Source: Glaciecola sp. UBA1851
GTDB taxonomy: Bacteria; Pseudomonadota; Gammaproteobacteria; Enterobacterales; Alteromonadaceae
Assembly (NCBI GenBank): GCA_002338515.1
Contig: DDIL01000191.1
Coordinates: forward strand, 8,498 to 47,921
DNA: 39,424 bases
Direction: 5' to 3'
Part shown: piece by piece, positions 34,455-39,424 of the stretch
Layout: each line of letters starts with the position of its first letter
How positions within the stretch are numbered: position 1 is the first letter of the stretch
Translations under genes and position numbers: made by a program
The notes under the pieces: model-generated
What the model was told of the DNA's origin: nothing
The model's input: only the letters and a program-made list of their open reading frames with translations
Database searches by the model: none

Positions 34455-35084
34455 TTAAATTGAACCTATATATCCGTGTTGGATGGCTAAGTCGGAAAAC
34501 TCATTCACCTCAACGTTTAGTTTGCGCTTGATTGTGGTTAGCGTATTGGAGATTGTTTTTATGGATATATCTAAATCTTTCGCCGTTTCAACTCGACTTT
34601 TTTTCATGGCAAAGGCGATAAAAATTTCAAACTCTCTGGCAGTTAAGCGGCTCTGAATATCTATTTGATCTGTAAGTAATCGCTTTGCTAGCCTAACAGC
34701 CAAGTCTTTCTCAATATATTTTTGACCTTTGTTAACCACTTGGATCGCAGAAATTAATACCTCAGGATCGCTTTGCTTGCTAATGTATCCCATCGCCCCC
34801 GTTTCCATAGCACGTTGCAGTATTGCCCCGTCTTCAAACATGCTGAAAAATATTATTTTTAAACTAGGGTGGCTTTTTAAAAATTGTTGAGCCAAGACCA
34901 AACCGCTTTCATGGGCTAAGTTAATGTCTAGTATCATAAGATCTATATCGTTATCTTTTAGAGCATTTAGGCTCTCTTGACCATTTGCAGCTTCATATAA
35001 CTTAGCCTCAGGGATCATCATATTGATTAAAGCTTTATACCCTTCTCTCACAACGCTGTGGTCATCTACAATTATAATATTCAT
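34455..35084 (-). CDS. LuxR/NarL-family response regulator paired with the membrane kinase (PedR2/ErbR-like position)
   Basis: 209 residues. The receiver (1-120) has IIVDDHS and phospho-acceptor D53 in LMILDINLA, with conserved Lys in GYISKQSD. The C-terminal LuxR helix-turn-helix is at about 145-205 (LTAREFEIFIAFAMKKSRVE, then ISIKTISNTLTTIKRKLNV). It overlaps the preceding kinase gene by 4 bases, so the two form a two-component system. The location next to the PQQ dehydrogenase resembles the regulatory pair that controls calcium/lanthanide enzyme switching in Pseudomonas (PedS2/PedR2). Orthology was not tested. It is a candidate to bind the shared motif. Confidence 0.9.
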   Translation of the reverse strand: MNIIIVDDHSVVREGYKALINMMIPEAKLYEAANGQESLNALKDNDIDLMILDINLAHESGLVLAQQFLKSHPSLKIIFFSMFEDGAILQRAMETGAMGYISKQSDPEVLISAIQVVNKGQKYIEKDLAVRLAKRLLTDQIDIQSRLTAREFEIFIAFAMKKSRVETAKDLDISIKTISNTLTTIKRKLNVEVNEFSDLAIQHGYIGSI

Positions 35085-36361
35085 GAAATAGCGTTCTCAG
35101 TTTCAATATTGACCGATAATAGAATGTTAGTACCACTATCATTATTAATCGATAATTCAGCGCCAATGCAGCGCGCTCTCGTTTTAATGGAAGACAACCC
35201 TAGCCCTAGCTCTTGTTTGTCATGTTTTATACCCACACCATCGTCCTTTATCTCTAAATAAAGGGTATGTTCAATTATTGAAGCGCTTAAAAACGCATTC
35301 TTAGCTTGTGAATGCTTGATAATATTGTTGATTGATTCTTGAATAATTCGGTACAAATGGATGTCTCGTTCTTTGTTAGCATCAAATTTTTCGCATTGAA
35401 TATCTATCTGCCAATTCATGTTTGGAGTAATATCTTGTTGCTCTAGTACTAATCTTTGGGCGGCTTCCCATAGTGTAACTTTGTCTAGAATTATGGGGTG
35501 TAAATGGTCAGTTAATTGACGAATAGCCGTGCTAATTTGAGAGCAAAATGATTTTATCTTCGCACTGCTTGTTTCAATTATTTGTTGATTGTCAGTATTC
35601 GCTAACATGTGTGCGTAAGCTTTTGTACTAGTAATCAACTGTCCAACATTATCGTGAAGCTCTCTTGCTAAATAACTTCGCTCCTGCTCTTGCAGCATAG
35701 CTAGCTTTCGATCAGCATCTAGTAGCGCTAGCTCTTTTTTAACAAGTGTTTGTTTAAGCTTTGAATACTCATAAAATACAGCCTGAATCTCTTGCATATC
35801 TGAGTGAGGTAAAGCGACTTGCCTATTAATATCAATCTGGTCATCTTTGAGTGTATTTTGTAAAGCGATGGCCAATTGCTTCAAAGGTTTTAATTGGTGC
35901 TGAATACCTATTCTGATGATAATTAGCAATAATGCTAGTGTGACAATAAAGAGGCCCGCAACCAAATAAAAGAATATCATGTTTTGTGAAAATTCAGTTT
36001 GGTTGTCAGGACTGATAATAAAGTAACTGTTTTCTGATAGCGGCATGACAATCGGCTCAATATCATTAACCATATTCCTAGACAGACTAACCTCAGTTTC
36101 TGCTGGCCCATCACCACCAAGCCGCCCAAAAAAACGTTCTACTTTTAAATGGGGACTATTGCTAAGTATTTTTTGCATACTATCGATTGACACTTGAGTT
36201 TGTTGCATCGCTTTTGCTTGCATCATAGCGGCTTGTGTTTCATCACTGATATTTTTTTTGATAACAAAATAAGTCACAATACTAAAAATTAAAAACACAA
36301 ATATAAAACTCACAATGATAATTCGAGATAAATGTGTATAACCTGAATTATTTGTGAACAT
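35081..36361 (-). CDS. Membrane sensor histidine kinase of the NarX/HisKA_3 type
   Basis: About 426 residues. The ATG at 36361 is chosen over an upstream in-frame TTG at 36385, though the ribosome binding site is weak for both. Two membrane helices (about 11-33 and about 128-150) enclose a periplasmic sensor domain of about 90 residues. A linker with coiled-coil character follows, then the dimerisation domain with LARELHDNVGQLI (phospho-His H236) and HATPase_c with GLGLSSIKTRARCIGAELSI. It phosphorylates the downstream response regulator. The periplasmic domain contains acidic residues (GGDGPAETEVS) but no known metal-binding motif. Whether it senses an alcohol, a lanthanide or redox state cannot be told. 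Confidence 0.88.
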   Translation of the reverse strand: MFTNNSGYTHLSRIIIVSFIFVFLIFSIVTYFVIKKNISDETQAAMMQAKAMQQTQVSIDSMQKILSNSPHLKVERFFGRLGGDGPAETEVSLSRNMVNDIEPIVMPLSENSYFIISPDNQTEFSQNMIFFYLVAGLFIVTLALLLIIIRIGIQHQLKPLKQLAIALQNTLKDDQIDINRQVALPHSDMQEIQAVFYEYSKLKQTLVKKELALLDADRKLAMLQEQERSYLARELHDNVGQLITSTKAYAHMLANTDNQQIIETSSAKIKSFCSQISTAIRQLTDHLHPIILDKVTLWEAAQRLVLEQQDITPNMNWQIDIQCEKFDANKERDIHLYRIIQESINNIIKHSQAKNAFLSASIIEHTLYLEIKDDGVGIKHDKQELGLGLSSIKTRARCIGAELSINNDSGTNILLSVNIETENAIS

Positions 36362-36464
36362 AAAATTATCAAAACCTAGCTTCAAAGCAAAAAATACCGT
36401 TGGATATACTGTTAACAGTATTAAAAATGGAATGACTAGGTCAACTAGCCATAAGTAGCGGAAA

Positions 36465-36478
36465 CCTCCTACTTTATA
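36465..36478 (-). promoter_or_regulatory. Shared-motif site D, upstream of the kinase/regulator pair
   Basis: The plus strand reads cctcctactttata, a left half-site with the same core CCTACTTTA as sites A and C. The right half is degenerate. It lies about 80-115 bp upstream of the kinase start. Confidence 0.5.
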
Positions 36479-36485
36479 ACAATAA

Positions 36486-36504
36486 GCCCCACATATAGCG
36501 GGGC
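36486..36504 (-). terminator. Probable terminator of the PQQ dehydrogenase gene
   Basis: GCCCC / GGGGC stem with a 9-base loop, about 27 bases after the dehydrogenase stop. The T-run on the minus strand is poor (TTATTGTT), so strength is uncertain. Confidence 0.5.
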
Positions 36505-36530
36505 CTAATACATTTCAAACTAATCTAAAA

Positions 36531-38330
36531 CTAGTTTTTAGCTAGATTACTTTTTTCATAACGCTTAGGTAATTTAAATGTCCAGACTGTGCCACCTTGG
36601 TTAAGGTTTTTAACACGCTTAGCCACTTCACCGCCCCACAATGGAACAGCGCCACCCCAACCTGAAACTACAGAGATAAACTGCTCGCCATCCTGATCCC
36701 AAGTAATAGGTGTGCCTACGATTCCAGAGCCTGTGTTGAATTCATAAAGCTTCTCACCTGATTTAGCATCAAAAGCCATCAAATAACCTTCAGGGTTACC
36801 TGTCCATACAAGTCCGCCAGCAGTTGTCATTACTCCACCCCATAAAGGAGCAAAGTTATTTTGTCTCCATACTTCTTCACCTGTTTTAGGATCGATAGCA
36901 CGAAGTACACCAATGTGGTCATCTTGTACTGACTTGATAGTAAAGCCTGCACCTAAGTATGCTGCACCTTGCTTATATGCAGTAGGTTCGTTCCAGATAT
37001 CCATTTCCCACTCATTTGAAGGAACATAGAAATAACCTGTATCTGGTGAAAACGCCATTGGCATCCAGTTTTTACCACCTAAGAACGAAGGTCTAGCCAC
37101 TACTTGCTTGCCTTGCTTACCATCAGATGCGTCTGATGGATTACCAGGGCGGTTTTCATCATTGTAAATAGGACGGCCATTCTTATCTAAGCCTGAAGCC
37201 CAGTTAACTTCATCTACAAAAGGGAAACCTCTGATGAAGTCACCATTTTCACGGTTAAGTACATAGAAAAATCCGTTTCTATCTGCTGTTGCTGCTGCTT
37301 TCACGGTTTTTCCAGCTTGGTCATACTCAAAAGAAATAAGTTCATTTACGCCATCGTAATCCCAACCGTCATGAGGAGTAGTTTGGAAATGCCATTTTAT
37401 TGAGCCATCATCTGGGTCAATCGCAACACGTGAAGAAGAGAACAAGTTATCACCAGGACGCATATGCGAGTTCCAAGGTGCTGGGTTACCTGTACCGAAG
37501 AATAAAGAATCGGTATCGGCATCATAAGTACCGCCTAGCCATGTTGCTGCGCCACCTGATTTCCATAATTCTGCTGGCCATGTTTTGCCTGCTTCACCAC
37601 CAGAAATACCGGTCTCAATTTTCTTACCATCAACCCATTTGTAACCCATGTGGCCTTCAACGGTTGGTCTTTGCCATACTTTGGCGCCTGTTTTAGCATC
37701 ATATGCGTAAACAGAACCAACAATACCAAATTCACCACCAGATATACCGGTGATAACTTTACCTCTAACTACAATTGGAGCAGAAGTAATGGCGTAACCT
37801 GCTTTATAGTTTTCAACTTTTTTAGACCATCTGGTCTTACCTGTTTTAGCATCTAATGCGACAAGTTTCGCATCAAGTGTACCGAAAATAACTAGGTCAT
37901 CATATAAAGCAACACCACGGTTGATAACGTCACAGCAAGGCATGATACCGTCTGGTAAACGCGCTTCGTACTGCCATAATTCTTCACCAGTTGTAGTATC
38001 AATAGCGTATACGCGAGAGTAAGAACCCGTCACATACATGACGCCATCTTTAACCATTGGCTGAGATTCTTGACCGCGTTGCTTTTCACCACCAAAGGAG
38101 AAAGCCCAGACAGGTCGCAAATCTTGTACAGTTTCTGCGTTTACTTTTGATAATGGACTATAGCGTTGACCACTTAGACCCATGCCATATGTAACTACGT
38201 CATTAGTAGTTGTGGCATCATTCATTATATCTTTGTCAGTTACTTGTGCATTCGCTGTAACTGCGATGCCCGAAGACACTGCTACAGACAGTGCCAAAGT
38301 GATCGCTTTTGTAATTTGCTTCATTCGCAT
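36531..38330 (-). CDS. PQQ-dependent alcohol dehydrogenase, predicted lanthanide-dependent (PedH/ExaF/XoxF-like)
   Basis: 599 residues with a signal peptide cleaved near VTANAQ, so periplasmic. The eight-bladed propeller has repeated tryptophan-docking motifs. Vicinal cysteines C132-C133 (MPCCDV) form the disulfide over PQQ. Metal ligands are E200 (GGEFG), N282 (GTGNPAPWN) and the catalytic base D324 in DGWDYDGVNE. Two residues on, D326 occupies the position that is Asp in lanthanide enzymes (XoxF, PedH, ExaF) and a smaller residue in calcium enzymes. It oxidises alcohols and passes electrons to a cytochrome c (candidate at 14179-14676). The first ATG (38330) is supported by AGGA about 8 bases upstream. 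There is no C-terminal haem domain, so it is a simple quinoprotein. Confidence 0.94.
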   Translation of the reverse strand: MRMKQITKAITLALSVAVSSGIAVTANAQVTDKDIMNDATTTNDVVTYGMGLSGQRYSPLSKVNAETVQDLRPVWAFSFGGEKQRGQESQPMVKDGVMYVTGSYSRVYAIDTTTGEELWQYEARLPDGIMPCCDVINRGVALYDDLVIFGTLDAKLVALDAKTGKTRWSKKVENYKAGYAITSAPIVVRGKVITGISGGEFGIVGSVYAYDAKTGAKVWQRPTVEGHMGYKWVDGKKIETGISGGEAGKTWPAELWKSGGAATWLGGTYDADTDSLFFGTGNPAPWNSHMRPGDNLFSSSRVAIDPDDGSIKWHFQTTPHDGWDYDGVNELISFEYDQAGKTVKAAATADRNGFFYVLNRENGDFIRGFPFVDEVNWASGLDKNGRPIYNDENRPGNPSDASDGKQGKQVVARPSFLGGKNWMPMAFSPDTGYFYVPSNEWEMDIWNEPTAYKQGAAYLGAGFTIKSVQDDHIGVLRAIDPKTGEEVWRQNNFAPLWGGVMTTAGGLVWTGNPEGYLMAFDAKSGEKLYEFNTGSGIVGTPITWDQDGEQFISVVSGWGGAVPLWGGEVAKRVKNLNQGGTVWTFKLPKRYEKSNLAKN

Positions 38331-38636
38331 GATTTGTTCCTAATCATTAGTTAATCAATCCGAGAAAACATAATTTGTAAAGGATCGACGACTACACAAT
38401 TATGATTTCCAACCGCCGTACAGAGTACATATGAATGTTAATGGTTTGTATGCACCGCGTGTTTGAATTAAGCCCTCCTTTAGTAGGAGGAACTAGATTA
38501 AACGTTGATTTTATTGGAAAATTTATACCGAGAGGTATTAATTTATTTGTTTGAAATGACAAAATAAACGCTTTATATGTCAATAAAAGTTTATTCGCTT
38601 ATGTTTTTTGTATATGAATAACGAATTTTTTTTAAG
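38331..38636 (-). other. Promoter region of the PQQ dehydrogenase gene
   Basis: 306 bases without a supported ORF between the XoxJ-like stop and the dehydrogenase start. It contains shared-motif site E (38473-38490). No strong terminator for the XoxJ-like gene was found, so read-through into the dehydrogenase is possible. Confidence 0.5.
38473..38490 (-). promoter_or_regulatory. Shared-motif site E, upstream of the PQQ dehydrogenase
   Basis: The minus strand reads CCTCCTACTAAAGGAGGG, a near-perfect palindrome. It lies about 143-160 bp upstream of the dehydrogenase ATG. Confidence 0.72.
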
Positions 38637-39424
38637 CTATTCAGTCTTATAGTAGTCAGGCATTTGATAAATAGTATTGTATTTGTCGAAAATCTTTTGC
38701 ATCTCACCGCTCATAATAAGTTCAGTCACCACATCACCCGTTTCGTAAGCTAAGGCTCTATAATCATTGTGCACAGCCATACCAATGTCCCACTTTTGCT
38801 TGCCAATAAGGGGAAACGCATTGCTCGATAATTTATATTCATCTTTGGGAAGGTCCGCATGTAAATGGCTTATTTGTGAGCGTAACCCCATTACCGCATC
38901 AACTTTGCCCGCTTGCATTGCCGATATTGCTTCTTCGTTATTTGAGTAGGTGGAGGTATTATTTCTAAATATCCCTTTAAACGCAGAATTTAGATAGAAA
39001 TACGGGATAGAGTCATTCTCTACACCAATTTTGTGATATTGAAACATGGACATAGTGGGTACGTCTGGCAAGCGTTCAACATTGTGCACAATTTTCCAAG
39101 TTTCAGAATGATAGGGGCCAAACATGTGCACAAGTTCATTAACAAGTAGGCCTACATCGTCTCGTTTCATGCTGTATTTTCTATCATAGGGGGCACGCAT
39201 CATTAAATCAGCTTTTACCTTATGGATAATATGGCCTTTCCAAATATAATTTCTAAGATCATCATCACTTGTTTCGCCCGCTGTCATCCAAATAAAATCA
39301 ATATCGACACCAAGTTTTTTTGCAATGTGCTTAGCTATGTCCACATCAATACCAGATGGCTCGTCATTTTCATTTAGATAAGAAAACGGAGGGTATTCAC
39401 CATATACTGCAACGATAATTGTCC
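38637..39424 (-). CDS. XoxJ/MxaJ-like periplasmic binding protein (5' part outside window)
   Basis: The reading frame enters from the right edge and continues for about 261 residues to a stop at 38637. The protein's N-terminus, including any signal peptide, is missing. A GTG inside the frame (39344) is not the true start, since the in-frame sequence before it is clearly coding: IIVAVYGEYPPFSYLNEN is the opening of a family 3 solute-binding fold. It continues GIDVDIAKHIAKKLGVDIDF, then KADLMMRAPYDRKYS and AISAMQAGKVDAVMGLRSQI. This matches the binding-protein-like XoxJ/MxaJ group associated with quinoprotein dehydrogenases, thought to help mature or activate the enzyme. The dehydrogenase is the next gene on the same strand. 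Confidence 0.82.
   Translation of the reverse strand, partial: TIIVAVYGEYPPFSYLNENDEPSGIDVDIAKHIAKKLGVDIDFIWMTAGETSDDDLRNYIWKGHIIHKVKADLMMRAPYDRKYSMKRDDVGLLVNELVHMFGPYHSETWKIVHNVERLPDVPTMSMFQYHKIGVENDSIPYFYLNSAFKGIFRNNTSTYSNNEEAISAMQAGKVDAVMGLRSQISHLHADLPKDEYKLSSNAFPLIGKQKWDIGMAVHNDYRALAYETGDVVTELIMSGEMQKIFDKYNTIYQMPDYYKTE

Noticed and set aside
1..39424. CRISPR arrays, tRNA/rRNA genes, insertion sequences, prophage genes, riboswitches
   Set aside because: Looked for by eye on both strands; no regularly spaced repeats, cloverleaf-like segments, transposase or integrase motifs were seen.

Overview
The window looks like chromosomal DNA of a low-GC marine gammaproteobacterium of the Alteromonadales type. 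The evidence is the rho, trxA, rhlB, gppA and ubiE-ubiJ-ubiB housekeeping block, the abundance of TonB-dependent receptors, and the general protein style. No tRNA, rRNA, CRISPR array, insertion sequence or phage gene was seen. Several calls rest on motif reading alone, because no database search was possible.

Region 1 (1-13222) is mostly housekeeping. It holds the 5' part of rho (leftward, cut by the window edge), then a leftward TonB-dependent receptor and a leftward TPR-sulfotransferase, trxA, the divergent rhlB-gppA pair, and the overlapping ubiE-ubiJ-ubiB operon. The receptor/sulfotransferase pair sits between trxA and rho, genes that are neighbours in many gammaproteobacteria. A sigma-54-like promoter lies upstream of the receptor.

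Region 2 (13223-18152) is accessory. It holds a spacer with a hairpin-rich element, the decayed 5' end of a beta-propeller sensor gene, and a PedF-like cytochrome c. It also holds a tight four-gene leftward operon: a MotA/TolQ/ExbB-like channel protein, an ExbD-like bitopic protein that keeps the protonatable membrane Asp but carries a DUF2135-like periplasmic part, a bitopic protein of unknown family, and a lipoprotein. A further lipoprotein gene lies just upstream. This stator-like operon is the best candidate here for an undescribed machine.

Region 3 (18153-39424) reads as one alcohol-oxidation regulon built around a predicted lanthanide-dependent PQQ alcohol dehydrogenase (36531-38330, with the extra D-Y-D aspartate of XoxF/PedH/ExaF enzymes). 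Going left to right it contains: a TonB-dependent receptor with an 11-Asp run, followed by a periplasmic binding protein, permease and ATPase (candidate uptake of a metal, metal complex or cofactor); a porin; a SHOCT-domain protein; a LuxR-type regulator; a NahK/ErcS'-like hybrid kinase; a FIST sensor; a NosR/NirI-like iron-sulfur flavoprotein; an ExaC/PedI-type aldehyde dehydrogenase; a second LuxR-type regulator with its membrane kinase; the dehydrogenase; and a XoxJ-like periplasmic protein cut by the right edge. No pqq biosynthesis gene lies in the window.

The most useful new observation is a shared near-palindrome, about CCTCCTACTTTAGGAGG. It lies roughly 80-185 bp upstream of five separate transcription units: receptor/ABC operon, porin, aldehyde dehydrogenase, kinase/regulator pair, and alcohol dehydrogenase. 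It ties the uptake genes and the enzymes into one predicted regulon, probably controlled by one of the two LuxR-type regulators encoded in the cluster.
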